From: an uncultured Aquimarina sp.
Lineage (GTDB): Bacteria > Bacteroidota > Bacteroidia > Flavobacteriales > Flavobacteriaceae
Assembly: GCA_947495425.1 (NCBI GenBank)
Contig: CANLYR010000004.1
Span: forward strand, 111,013 to 175,012
Length of the DNA stretch: 64,000 bases
Direction of reading: 5' to 3'
The position numbers and the translations under genes are program-made. A model generated the notes under the pieces. That model was not told where the DNA came from, made no database searches, and saw nothing but the letters and a program-made list of their open reading frames with translations. Below, in pieces: positions 17,780-25,812 of this stretch (the first letter of the stretch is position 1; each line of letters begins with the position of its first letter).

Positions 17780-18346
17780 ATGAAAACTAAGCTTAAATCA
17801 TTAATCCTAGCCCTAGCAATTATAGCTACGACATCAACTTTTGCACAGAAAAAAGAAATCAAAGCATCAGAGAGTAGTATAAACTGGACAGGTAAAAAAG
17901 TTACAGGGCAACATACCGGAACACTAAATCTATCTGATGGATTTCTTGTTTTTGATGGTGAAAATATTACTGGAGGAGAATTTACTGTAGATATGACTTC
18001 ACTTCAAGTAACAGATTTAAAAACCGGAGAAGGAAAAGAAAAACTCGAAGGACATCTTAATTCTGATGATTTCTTTGGTGTAACAAATCATAACACTGCA
18101 AAACTAGTAGTTACAAAAGCCAAAAAAGAAGGTGACACCTATAAAGTCGCAGGTGATCTTACTATAAAAGGAAAAACAAACCCAATTACTTTTGATTTAG
18201 TAGTGAATGGTGACGCTGCTTCTACTACCCTAAAAGTAGATAGAACCAAGTATGACATTAAATATGGGTCAGGTAGTTTCTTTGATAATTTAGGAGATAA
18301 AGCGATTTACGACGAGTTTGAATTAGCTGTAGATCTAAAAATGTAA
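17780..18346 (+). CDS. YceI family exported protein
   Basis: 188 residues with a signal peptide (LILALAIIATTSTFAQ). The lipocalin-like YceI domain is clear: INWTGKKVTGQHTGTLNLSD, FTVDMTSLQVTDL, HLNSDDFFGV, VAGDLTIKGKTNPITF and DRTKYDIKYGSGSF. YceI proteins bind long isoprenoid or lipid ligands in the periplasm, but the ligand is unknown here. It follows marR by 28 bases and is probably the main target of that regulator. The gene ends just before the trp leader. Confidence 0.92.
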   Translation: MKTKLKSLILALAIIATTSTFAQKKEIKASESSINWTGKKVTGQHTGTLNLSDGFLVFDGENITGGEFTVDMTSLQVTDLKTGEGKEKLEGHLNSDDFFGVTNHNTAKLVVTKAKKEGDTYKVAGDLTIKGKTNPITFDLVVNGDAASTTLKVDRTKYDIKYGSGSFFDNLGDKAIYDEFELAVDLKM

Positions 18347-18377
18347 ATATTTATGTTCTCAAATTATAATTAATTTA

Positions 18378-18385
18378 TATATTTG
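18378..18385 (+). promoter_or_regulatory. Candidate trp operon promoter (-7 box)
   Basis: TATATTTG at 18378-18385 matches the Bacteroidota -7 box TAnnTTTG. Transcription would begin near 18392, about ten bases before the leader peptide ATG. No exact -33 box is visible. Confidence 0.5.
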
Positions 18386-18401
18386 ACATAACAATAAACA
18401 G

Positions 18402-18464
18402 ATGAAAATAATCTTAACAAATAATTGGTGGTGGTCTTCTCTAAACGAAAGTGTCGTGAGATAG
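18402..18464 (+). CDS. trpL: trp operon leader peptide
   Basis: A 20-codon ORF starts with ATG at 18402 and ends at TAG 18462-18464. It reads MKIILTNN, then three consecutive Trp codons (18426-18434), then SSLNESVVR. Three Trp codons in a short ORF just upstream of trpE and followed by an intrinsic terminator is the defining picture of a ribosome-mediated trp attenuator. Gene symbol is by analogy with the proteobacterial leader. Confidence 0.9.
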   Translation: MKIILTNNWWWSSLNESVVR

Positions 18465-18515
18465 CTCCTACAATTATGTTAAGTAAACATATCAAAGGCT
18501 TGTCAAATCACGACA
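18452..18515 (+). promoter_or_regulatory. trp antiterminator pairing
   Basis: TGTCGTGA at 18452-18459, the last codons of the leader peptide, is exactly complementary to TCACGACA at 18508-18515, the loop and 3' arm of the terminator. When a ribosome stalls on the Trp codons these 8 bp can form and block the terminator. When it reaches the stop codon it covers 18452-18459 and the terminator folds. The pairing is seen; the mechanism is inferred. Confidence 0.75.
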
Positions 18516-18528
18516 AGCCTTTTTTTTA
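18494..18528 (+). terminator. trp attenuator terminator
   Basis: Arms 18494-18504 and 18512-18522 form an 11-bp stem (AAAGGCTTGTC) with a 7-base loop and a run of T to 18527. It lies about 50 bases before the trpE start, 30 bases after the leader stop codon. Confidence 0.92.
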
Positions 18529-18576
18529 TTGTTGATAAGCAAAGCGTTGAAAAAATTATAATTATTACAATGTAAC

Positions 18577-19974
18577 ATGAGCTATACATTAACCACACAT
18601 TTCAAACAAATTCTAGCAGATACTTTTACTCCAGTAAGTGTATACTTAAAAATCCGAGATCGTTTTTCTAATAGTCTTCTATTAGAAAATAACGATTACA
18701 GAGGGAGCGAGAATAGCTTCTCATACATCTGCTGCAATCCGATTGCTACAATCAAAATAGAAAACGAAACTATCTATCAATCTTTTCCGGATCACAGCCT
18801 CAAAGAGACATCAATCACAGAACACACAAATGTTCCAGAAATCATTGAGCAGTTTGGCAAACAATTCAAAACTTCAAAAAGTGATTTCAAGTTTATTAAT
18901 AATGGGCTTTTTGGATATATAGGATATGATGCTGTTCGCTATTTTGAAGATATTTCTATTTCAAAAAAAGAAGGGACACTCGACATACCAGATATGCAAT
19001 ATACAGTGTATCAAAACATTATTGCGATCAGTAATTTCACCAATGAAGCCTTTATTTTTGCACACTGCTACAGATCAGAAAGTAATATTGCCGAAATAGA
19101 ATCCCTGCTCAAAGTCAAAAATTTTGCATCGTATAGCTTTGCTACTGTAGACGAAACAACCTCTAATCTAAATGATGATCAATACAAGGAGCACGTTGCA
19201 CTCGCCAAAAAACACTGTCAGCGTGGCGATGTATTTCAGCTAGTGCTATCCAAACGTTTTTCACAGAAATTTAAAGGTGATGAGTTTAATGTATACCGCG
19301 CCTTGCGTAGCATCAATCCATCCCCATATCTTTTTTATTTCGATTATGGTGATTTTAAGATATTCGGTAGTTCTCCAGAAGCCCAATTGGTAGTAAAAGA
19401 TGAAATGGCAGAAATCCATCCTATAGCAGGCACCTTCAAACGAACCGGAAATGATGAACAAGATGCAGAACTGGCAAAGAAACTAGCTGTAGATGAAAAA
19501 GAAAACGCAGAACATGTAATGCTGGTTGATTTAGCTCGTAATGACCTGAGTCGTAATGGCAGTAATGTTACCGTAGAAACCTATAGAGAAGTTCAATTTT
19601 ACTCACACGTAATTCATTTAGTCAGTAAGGTAACTGGCAAAAAACACGCAGATACTACTACCATGCAGGTGGTGGCCGATACATTTCCGGCAGGTACATT
19701 AAGTGGAGCACCAAAGCATATGGCCATGCAGCTTATCGAAAAATATGAAAACGTAAATCGAGATTTCTATGGAGGAGCCATTGGTTTTATGGATTTCTCA
19801 GGAAACTTTAACCACGCCATCATGATTCGCACATTCCTTAGCAAAAATCATCAGTTGCATTGGCAAGCTGGAGCAGGGCTTGTAAATGAATCCAATGAGG
19901 AAAATGAGTTACAAGAAGTGTACAACAAATTGGGAGCACTAACAAAAGCATTACAATTAGCTGAAGAAATATAA
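18577..19974 (+). CDS. trpE: Anthranilate synthase component I
   Basis: 465 residues. It converts chorismate to anthranilate with the ammonia made by TrpG. The N-terminal part has the Trp feedback element LLENNDYRGSENSFSYIC, matching the LLES-type site. The C-terminal chorismate-binding domain has KHCQRGDVFQLVLSKRF, HPIAGTFKRTGNDEQDAEL, NAEHVMLVDLARNDLSRNG, FPAGTLSGAPKHMAMQLIE and GGAIGFMDFSGNFNHAIMI. Length is normal for the family. It is the first structural gene, controlled by the attenuator upstream. A 155-base gap with palindromes separates it from trpG. Confidence 0.98.
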   Translation: MSYTLTTHFKQILADTFTPVSVYLKIRDRFSNSLLLENNDYRGSENSFSYICCNPIATIKIENETIYQSFPDHSLKETSITEHTNVPEIIEQFGKQFKTSKSDFKFINNGLFGYIGYDAVRYFEDISISKKEGTLDIPDMQYTVYQNIIAISNFTNEAFIFAHCYRSESNIAEIESLLKVKNFASYSFATVDETTSNLNDDQYKEHVALAKKHCQRGDVFQLVLSKRFSQKFKGDEFNVYRALRSINPSPYLFYFDYGDFKIFGSSPEAQLVVKDEMAEIHPIAGTFKRTGNDEQDAELAKKLAVDEKENAEHVMLVDLARNDLSRNGSNVTVETYREVQFYSHVIHLVSKVTGKKHADTTTMQVVADTFPAGTLSGAPKHMAMQLIEKYENVNRDFYGGAIGFMDFSGNFNHAIMIRTFLSKNHQLHWQAGAGLVNESNEENELQEVYNKLGALTKALQLAEEI

Positions 19975-19982
19975 GGGTGTTC

Positions 19983-20026
19983 CCCGCCGGAGGCGGGTCA
20001 GGCTATCCGCGCTACTAGGTAGCCTG
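19983..20026. repeat. REP-like palindromes between trpE and trpG
   Basis: CCCGCC at 19983-19988 pairs with GGCGGG at 19992-19997 around a 3-base loop. CAGGCTA at 19999-20005 pairs with TAGCCTG at 20020-20026. The GC-rich block stands out from the surrounding AT-rich DNA and looks like a mobile palindromic repeat. A further TCAGAG/CTCTGA pair lies at 20085-20090 and 20100-20105. Confidence 0.65.
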
Positions 20027-20128
20027 CTCCTATCCTTAACACGAGTTACGAAGTAGCAAAGAATCAAAGTCAAATAAAGAAAACTCAGAGCCTTTAGACC
20101 TCTGAAGCTTTGAAACTAAAAAAAGAAG

Positions 20129-20701
20129 ATGAACAAAAAAATATTAGTCATAGACAACTACGATTCATTCGTTTACAACTTAGTCCACTATCTGGAAGAT
20201 CTAGGATGTGACGTAACTGTTAAGCGTAATGATCAATTGCGATTAGAGGATGTAGCGCCTTTTCATAAAATTCTGCTCTCACCTGGCCCCGGAATACCCG
20301 ATGAGGCAGGATTATTAAAAGATATTATCAATACTTATGCTTCTACAAAAAGCATTTTTGGAGTATGTCTGGGGCAACAAGCTATTGGTGAAGTTTTTGG
20401 TGGCCGTATAATTAATTTAGATGAGGTATATCATGGCGTAGCAACCCATGTAAAACTATCGGTAACCGATGAACCTCTTTTTGACGGATTAGATACTAGT
20501 TTTAATGTAGGTAGATACCACTCTTGGGTTGTGGCAGATGAAGATCTTCCAAACTGTCTTGAAGTCACCTCATACGATGAAAACGGTCAAATCATGTCCT
20601 TACGTCACAAAGAGTTAGACGTACGAGGAGTACAATTTCATCCAGAATCTGTATTGACTCCAGATGGAAAAAAAATATTAGAGAATTGGGTCAAGGCATA
20701 G
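20129..20701 (+). CDS. trpG: Anthranilate synthase component II (glutamine amidotransferase)
   Basis: 190 residues. A class I amidotransferase releasing ammonia from glutamine for TrpE. It begins ILVIDNYDSFVYNLVHYLE and has the oxyanion block LLSPGPGIPDEAG. The catalytic triad is C80 in FGVCLGQQAIGEVFGG, H171 and E173 in VQFHPESV. Length is standard. The start at 20129 follows a purine-rich AAAAAAAGAAG. Clean and complete. Confidence 0.97.
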   Translation: MNKKILVIDNYDSFVYNLVHYLEDLGCDVTVKRNDQLRLEDVAPFHKILLSPGPGIPDEAGLLKDIINTYASTKSIFGVCLGQQAIGEVFGGRIINLDEVYHGVATHVKLSVTDEPLFDGLDTSFNVGRYHSWVVADEDLPNCLEVTSYDENGQIMSLRHKELDVRGVQFHPESVLTPDGKKILENWVKA

Positions 20702-20818
20702 CATAATTGTAAACTTGTTTCAGAATCTTTTAAAACAAAAAAATAAAAAGATGCTGATCATAATTTCAAGATTAATAATGATAACTAATAATAACTTTAA
20801 AAATATCCTATATAAGCT

Positions 20819-20857
20819 CCCTCTCTATTATGGGGAGAGGGCTGGGGTGAGGGGCTT
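20819..20857. repeat. REP-like palindrome abutting the trpD start codon
   Basis: CCCTCTC at 20819-20825 pairs with GAGAGGG at 20835-20841, and a G-rich GCTGGGGTGAGGGG tail ends just before the ATG of trpD at 20858. The block resembles the widespread palindromic repeats CCCTCTCnnGGAGAGGG. It supplies the purine-rich stretch where a ribosome-binding site is expected. Confidence 0.6.
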
Positions 20858-21853
20858 ATGAAAAATATACTCAATAGATTAATTAATCACGAAACCATCT
20901 CTAAAGAGGAAGCCAAAAGCGTTTTGGTTAATATTTCAAAAGGAGAATATAACCAAAGCCAAATTGCATCGTTCCTAACGGTGTATATGATGCGTAGTAT
21001 CACCGTAGAAGAACTCGAAGGTTTTAGAGATGCTTTATTAGAATTATGCATAGCCATTGATCTTAGCGAATACAATCCTATCGATCTTTGTGGTACTGGT
21101 GGTGACGGAAAAGACACGTTTAATATTTCTACGCTTTCATCCTTTGTATCTGCCGGAGCAGGGATAAAAGTAACAAAACATGGTAATTATGGAGTATCGT
21201 CTAAATGCGGAAGCTCGAATGTAATGGAACATCTAGGCATCAAATTTAGTAACGATAAAGATTTTTTAAAACGTAGTATAGATGAAGCTGGCATATGCGT
21301 ATTACATGCCCCTCTATTCCATCCAGCTATGAAAAATGTAGCTCCCATTCGTCGAGAATTAGGTGTAAAAACTTTTTTTAATATGCTTGGACCGATGGTA
21401 AATCCAGCATTTCCAAAAAATCAAATCGTTGGTGTTTTTAATCTCGAATTAGCACGAATGTATGGATATCTATATCAAAACACTGATAAGAAGTTCACCA
21501 TTATTCATGCGCTAGATGGATATGACGAAATTTCACTTACGGGAAACACCAAAACAATTTCTAACCATACAGAAGGAATGTTATCACCTCATGATTTTGG
21601 AGTATCTGTTTTGAAACAAGAAGAAATTGTAGGTGGTGATTCTATTTCAGCATCTGCCGAAATATTTATGAATATCCTTAGCGGAAAAGGAACTCAGGCA
21701 CAGAATAATGTAGTTTGCGCCAATGCAGGAATGGCAATCGCAACAGTAGAAGGGTTACAACCAAAACAAGGATTTGAAAAGGCAAAAGAGTCATTACGCT
21801 CTGGTAAAGGATTAAAAGCTTTGAAAAAAATACAGGAGTTGAGTAGAAATTAA
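20858..21853 (+). CDS. trpD: Anthranilate phosphoribosyltransferase
   Basis: 331 residues. It joins anthranilate and phosphoribosyl pyrophosphate. The PRPP-binding motif DLCGTGGDGKDTFNIST, then KHGNYGVSSKCGSSNVME, HPAMKNVAPIRRELGVKTFFN and GYDEISLTGNT are all in place. Length is normal for the enzyme. Start and end are clear; the ATG at 20858 lies 3 bases after a palindromic repeat. Confidence 0.97.
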   Translation: MKNILNRLINHETISKEEAKSVLVNISKGEYNQSQIASFLTVYMMRSITVEELEGFRDALLELCIAIDLSEYNPIDLCGTGGDGKDTFNISTLSSFVSAGAGIKVTKHGNYGVSSKCGSSNVMEHLGIKFSNDKDFLKRSIDEAGICVLHAPLFHPAMKNVAPIRRELGVKTFFNMLGPMVNPAFPKNQIVGVFNLELARMYGYLYQNTDKKFTIIHALDGYDEISLTGNTKTISNHTEGMLSPHDFGVSVLKQEEIVGGDSISASAEIFMNILSGKGTQAQNNVVCANAGMAIATVEGLQPKQGFEKAKESLRSGKGLKALKKIQELSRN

Positions 21854-21869
21854 TATAAACCATATTGCC

Positions 21870-21933
21870 ATTCCAGCGAAGGCTGGAATCCATAAATATA
21901 CTAAAATTTAAAAGATCCCAGCCTACGTTGGGA
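21870..21933. repeat. Two palindromes between trpD and trpC
   Basis: ATTCCAGC (21870-21877) pairs with GCTGGAAT (21882-21889) with a GAAG loop. TCCCAGC (21916-21922) pairs with GTTGGGA (21927-21933) with one G-U, and the trpC start codon follows 7-10 bases later. The two stems share a C-C-A-G-C core in alternating orientation, as in paired REP elements. Confidence 0.65.
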
Positions 21934-21942
21934 CGACAGATG

Positions 21943-22725
21943 ATGAATATACTAGACAAAATTGTAGCAGATAAGCATGAAGAAGTAGCCCTTAAAAAAA
22001 GCTTAATTCCTATTTCACAATTAGAACATTCTGTATTATTTAATCGTAATACAAATTCTCTTGCAGATGCATTACGCAACAGCAATACCGGAATTATTGC
22101 CGAACATAAACGTAGATCGCCTTCTAAAGCTGTAATCAATCAAAAAGTGAGTATATACGATGTAGCACAAGGATATCAAGCTGCCGGAGTGTGTGGAATG
22201 TCTGTACTTACCGATGGCAAATACTTTGGAGGTTCATTAGATGATTTAGTACTGGCCAGATCCTCATCAACAATGCCACTGTTACGAAAAGAATTTATTA
22301 TTGATGAATACCAAATCGTAGAAGCAAAAGCGCATGGCGCAGATGCTATTCTATTAATCGCAGCCATATTAACTAAAGACGAGATTAAGGCATTATCAGA
22401 ATTAGCAAAGAGTTTGGCTCTTGATGTTCTTTTAGAAGTACACAATCAAGAAGAGTTAGAAAAATCCATCATGCCCTCTCTGGATATGTTGGGTGTAAAT
22501 AATCGAAATCTAAAAACCTTCGAAGTCAGTACAGCTATTAGCAAAGAATTAAGCACACTAATTCCAAACAACTTTGTCAAGGTATCTGAAAGTGGAATTA
22601 GCAGTATTGAAGCTATCAAGGATTTGAAATCGTATGGATATAAAGGGTTTCTAATAGGAGAAAACTTTATGAAAACCGAAAATCCAGGAGCTAGTGCTGT
22701 AGAATTTATAAAACAATTAAAATGA
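21943..22725 (+). CDS. trpC: Indole-3-glycerol phosphate synthase
   Basis: 260 residues from ATG at 21943 (MNILDKIVADK); an ATG 3 bases upstream adds one Met, and an in-frame extension to 21865 crosses the palindromes and is not likely. TIM-barrel motifs include GIIAEHKRRSPSKAVI, YQAAGVCGMSVLTDGKYFGG, VDLLRKEFI-type LLRKEFIIDEYQ, ADAILLIAAIL and VGVNNRNLKTFEV, ending GFLIGENFM. It closes the indole ring from the anthranilate deoxyribulotide. Its TGA overlaps the next ATG (ATGA), coupling it to the reductase-like gene. Confidence 0.96.
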   Translation: MNILDKIVADKHEEVALKKSLIPISQLEHSVLFNRNTNSLADALRNSNTGIIAEHKRRSPSKAVINQKVSIYDVAQGYQAAGVCGMSVLTDGKYFGGSLDDLVLARSSSTMPLLRKEFIIDEYQIVEAKAHGADAILLIAAILTKDEIKALSELAKSLALDVLLEVHNQEELEKSIMPSLDMLGVNNRNLKTFEVSTAISKELSTLIPNNFVKVSESGISSIEAIKDLKSYGYKGFLIGENFMKTENPGASAVEFIKQLK

Positions 22726-23855
22726 ATACAATAGTTATAACAGGAGTAACAGGAAATATCGGATCGCACGTATTATTTGAACTCCTATTCGATTTATATT
22801 CAAAAAATAAAGAGGCAACTATCTATGTCCTGATACGCAAACAACAAGCTAAATCTGGTAGACAACGTTTGCTAGATGAAGTTTTTACAGAACAGCTTAT
22901 CCCCAACAAAATACTGCCATTTTATAAAACCTATTTAGAAAAGTACATCCATGTCATCAAGGGTGAAATCAATAATTTTTCACTTCCCGAGGCAGCCGGA
23001 AATGATTTGATCGTATATCATTTGGCAGCCTCAGTAAATCTAAGTAATACCGAAAAAGCTAAAAATGAAATTGCACATGTAAACTACACCAATACACAGG
23101 CATTTTTTGAAACCATCAAATCACGAACAAAAAAATTAGTTTTTGTGAGTACTGCATTTTCTAGAGGTGAAATCGAAGGTGAAATTACCGATGACTATCA
23201 CTCAGTTACCGATTTTGAGTTCAGAAACTTCTATGAGGCATATAAGATGAAGGTTGAAAAATTGATCTTACAAATTGCCAAAGAAAATAATTTCAGTTGT
23301 ACTATTGCCAGACCGAGTGTAGTTTCTGGAAGGCTTATTGATTACCCAAAATTTGTGAGTAGTCGATATATTGTATTCTACGCCATCGGAGAATTCTTTA
23401 AAAAAATAAAAAAGACAACTCCCAACATAGGAAAAGTAAGAATGGTATTGAACATGGAGGGAGGGCTCAATATTGTTCCCGTAGATTATGTAGCCAAAGC
23501 AATCATTCGTGCAACAGATATTAAAGAGGATCAATTAAATATTACCTTAACTCAAAGTGTGCCAATCCAGCATATCATCAAAAGTATATTACAAAAATGT
23601 GATGTAGATATTGAATTGGTTGATGAAGAACCAAAAAACAAGACAACTATTGAAAAACTGTTTTATAAAACCATTGGCAGCCAATTAGTTAAATATTCAA
23701 CATCCAAAAAACATAATTTTGAATCTAAATTAATACGAAAATTATTGGCAGATATCGATGAACCTGATATGATCGAAAATTTTAGTGACATGTATACTTT
23801 TGCACACGATATTAGTTTTAATAATGCTAATATCAAATTAGAAGCCAATCTTTAA
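22722..23855 (+). CDS. NAD-binding reductase-like protein (extended SDR, NAD_binding_4-like) embedded in the trp operon
   Basis: 377 residues. The N-terminal Rossmann motif is TGVTGNIGSH. Later blocks LIVYHLAASVNLSN, LVFVSTAFSRG and Y171/K175 in FYEAYKMKVEKL give the extended SDR catalytic pattern (S143, Y171, K175), and VVSGRLIDYPKF and NIVPVDYVAKAII fit the fatty acyl reductase/thioester reductase group. That group reduces acyl thioesters or acts on sugars; the substrate here is unknown. The ATG overlaps the trpC stop (ATGA) and trpF starts 10 bases after its stop, so it is translated as part of the operon. No known Trp step needs it. It is not a recognised part of the tryptophan pathway. 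Confidence 0.85.
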   Translation: MNTIVITGVTGNIGSHVLFELLFDLYSKNKEATIYVLIRKQQAKSGRQRLLDEVFTEQLIPNKILPFYKTYLEKYIHVIKGEINNFSLPEAAGNDLIVYHLAASVNLSNTEKAKNEIAHVNYTNTQAFFETIKSRTKKLVFVSTAFSRGEIEGEITDDYHSVTDFEFRNFYEAYKMKVEKLILQIAKENNFSCTIARPSVVSGRLIDYPKFVSSRYIVFYAIGEFFKKIKKTTPNIGKVRMVLNMEGGLNIVPVDYVAKAIIRATDIKEDQLNITLTQSVPIQHIIKSILQKCDVDIELVDEEPKNKTTIEKLFYKTIGSQLVKYSTSKKHNFESKLIRKLLADIDEPDMIENFSDMYTFAHDISFNNANIKLEANL

Positions 23856-23865
23856 TGCCAAACCT

Positions 23866-24591
23866 ATGAAATTGAAAGTATGCGGAATGAGAGATAGAGA
23901 GAACATTAAAGCCTTAGCAAGGCTAAATCCAGACTATTTGGGCTTTATTTTCTATGAGAAATCTCCTAGAAACTTTGAAGGAGATATTCCTACTATACCA
24001 AATACAATCAAAAAGACAGCAGTTTTTGTTGATGCATCGATTGATTTTATACTTGAAAAAGTAAGACAATATAATTTTAAGGCTATTCAATTACATGGTA
24101 ATGAAACACCCGCATTTTGTAAGAATTTACAATCACAATTAGAACACTATAATCAACAAATCAAGCAAAATACGGAGCTTAATGGAGAAAACACCGAGCC
24201 TGCCGAGTGGAACACTGAGCCTGTCGAAGTGTGGAAAGTATTTTCGATCAAAGATGAATTTGATTTTGACACCTTAGGCCCTTATGAAAGCAGTGTTGAT
24301 TACTTTCTATTTGATACCAAAGGAAAAGAAAAAGGCGGTAACGGGTATACCTTTGATTGGAGTGTTTTAGAAGATTACCCATCCTCTACTCGCTTTGTAT
24401 TAAGTGGTGGTATAGGACTAAACGAAGTGGAGAAAATAAAGGCAATACTAAAAACCGATCTTCCTATTCATGCTGTTGATGTTAATAGTCGGTTTGAGAC
24501 TACTCCCGGATTAAAAAATATTGAAGAATTAGAAAAGTTTATAAAACAACTATTCCCTAATCAAAAAAGGAATAAAAAAATTGCATTATGA
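23866..24591 (+). CDS. trpF: Phosphoribosylanthranilate isomerase with an in-frame repeat insertion
   Basis: 241 residues, against about 200-215 for compact enzymes. It performs the Amadori isomerization between TrpD and TrpC. Cys5 in KVCGMRD and Asp150 in FLFDTKG are the catalytic pair; Asp126 is the equivalent in Thermotoga maritima, so about 24 residues are extra. The excess lies between CKNLQSQLE and VWKVFSI, where three copies of a 7-residue unit occur (NTELNGE, NTEPAEW, NTEPVEVW). The DNA there contains a REP-type element. All other blocks (GFIFYEKSPR, AIQLHGNET, RFVLSGGIG, AVDVNSRFE) are intact, so the protein is probably active. Its TGA overlaps trpB. Confidence 0.94.
   Translation: MKLKVCGMRDRENIKALARLNPDYLGFIFYEKSPRNFEGDIPTIPNTIKKTAVFVDASIDFILEKVRQYNFKAIQLHGNETPAFCKNLQSQLEHYNQQIKQNTELNGENTEPAEWNTEPVEVWKVFSIKDEFDFDTLGPYESSVDYFLFDTKGKEKGGNGYTFDWSVLEDYPSSTRFVLSGGIGLNEVEKIKAILKTDLPIHAVDVNSRFETTPGLKNIEELEKFIKQLFPNQKRNKKIAL
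24169..24231 (+). repeat. Three 21-bp tandem copies of a REP-type element inside trpF
   Basis: Copies begin near 24169, 24190 and 24211, each encoding Asn-Thr-Glu. The last contains CACTGAGCCTGTCGAAGTG at 24213-24231, the complement of the widespread repeat core CTTCGACAGGCTCAG. The middle copy (24192-24210) differs at a few bases and the first is more worn. A period divisible by three keeps trpF open. Confidence 0.8.
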
Positions 24592-25769
24592 ATTATCAAG
24601 TAAATGAAAAAGGATATTATGGAGATTTTGGAGGTGCATATATCCCCGAAATGCTCTACCCTAATGTAGAAGAGTTACGCACTACGTATCTTGAGATTAT
24701 GAATGAACCTTCATTCAAAAAAGAATTCGATCAACTACTCAAAGATTATGTTGGTCGACCATCTCCTCTATATCATGCCAAGCGACTTTCAGAAAAGTAT
24801 AATACCAAAGTATATTTAAAACGTGAAGACTTAAATCATACCGGGGCACATAAAGTAAATAATACAATAGGACAAATCCTTGTTGCCAAGCGACTTGGTA
24901 AAAACAGGATCATTGCTGAAACTGGCGCCGGGCAACATGGCGTAGCCACAGCTACAGTTTGTGCCTTGATGGGTATTGACTGTATTGTGTATATGGGAGA
25001 AATCGACATTACCCGACAGGCACCTAATGTAGCCCGTATGAAAATGCTGGGAGCAGAAGTAAGACCTGCAAAATCAGGCAGTAAAACCCTAAAAGATGCA
25101 ACCAATGAAGCCATTCGTGATTGGATCAACAATCCTGTCGACACACATTATATTATTGGTTCTGCCATAGGACCACACCCCTATCCTGATATGGTAACAC
25201 GTTTTCAGTCAATTATTTCAGAGGAAATCAAATGGCAACTCAAAGAAAAGGAAGGAAGAGAACACCCAGACTATGTAGTCGCTTGTATTGGTGGCGGTAG
25301 TAATGCCGCAGGAACATATTATCATTTTCTCGAAGAACCCAGCGTTGGTATCATTGCCGTCGAAGCAGCGGGTAAAGGCGTGAATAGTGGAGAAAGTGCT
25401 GCAACCTCTCAATTAGGTAAAGAAGGGATTATACATGGTTGCAAAACCCTTTTAATGCAAACCCCTGATGGGCAAATTACAGAACCTTACTCTATTTCTG
25501 CTGGCTTGGATTACCCAGGTGTTGGACCATTACACTCGCATTTGTATAAAACGGGGCGAGGAGAATTTTATTCAGTGACCGATGAAGATGCTATGACTGC
25601 AGGATTAGAATTATCACAGCTAGAAGGCATTATCCCCGCCATAGAAACCTCGCACGCACTAGCGATTTTTAATGATAAAAAATTTAAACCCGATGATATT
25701 GTGGTGATTAGCCTCTCTGGCCGCGGAGACAAAGATTTGAATACATATATTGATTATTTTAAATTGTAA
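24588..25769 (+). CDS. trpB: Tryptophan synthase beta subunit
   Basis: 393 residues. It joins indole and serine using pyridoxal phosphate. The PLP lysine is K89 in HTGAHKVNNTIGQ. Other blocks are YYGDFGGAYIPEML, GAGQHGVATATVCALMG, VARMKMLGAEV, the phosphate-binding CIGGGSNAAGT, EAAGKGV and LSGRGDKDL. Length is standard. The ATG overlaps the trpF stop by 4 bases, so the two are coupled. Confidence 0.98.
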   Translation: MNYQVNEKGYYGDFGGAYIPEMLYPNVEELRTTYLEIMNEPSFKKEFDQLLKDYVGRPSPLYHAKRLSEKYNTKVYLKREDLNHTGAHKVNNTIGQILVAKRLGKNRIIAETGAGQHGVATATVCALMGIDCIVYMGEIDITRQAPNVARMKMLGAEVRPAKSGSKTLKDATNEAIRDWINNPVDTHYIIGSAIGPHPYPDMVTRFQSIISEEIKWQLKEKEGREHPDYVVACIGGGSNAAGTYYHFLEEPSVGIIAVEAAGKGVNSGESAATSQLGKEGIIHGCKTLLMQTPDGQITEPYSISAGLDYPGVGPLHSHLYKTGRGEFYSVTDEDAMTAGLELSQLEGIIPAIETSHALAIFNDKKFKPDDIVVISLSGRGDKDLNTYIDYFKL

Positions 25770-25812
25770 AAACTAGTATTAAGTATTGAGTACAAGGTAA
25801 TAAGTAATCTCA

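Noticed and set aside
24169..24231. trpF repeat region as a sequencing or assembly error
   Set aside because: The frame stays open, the flanks and catalytic residues are intact, and the copies differ, which is expected for real old duplications.
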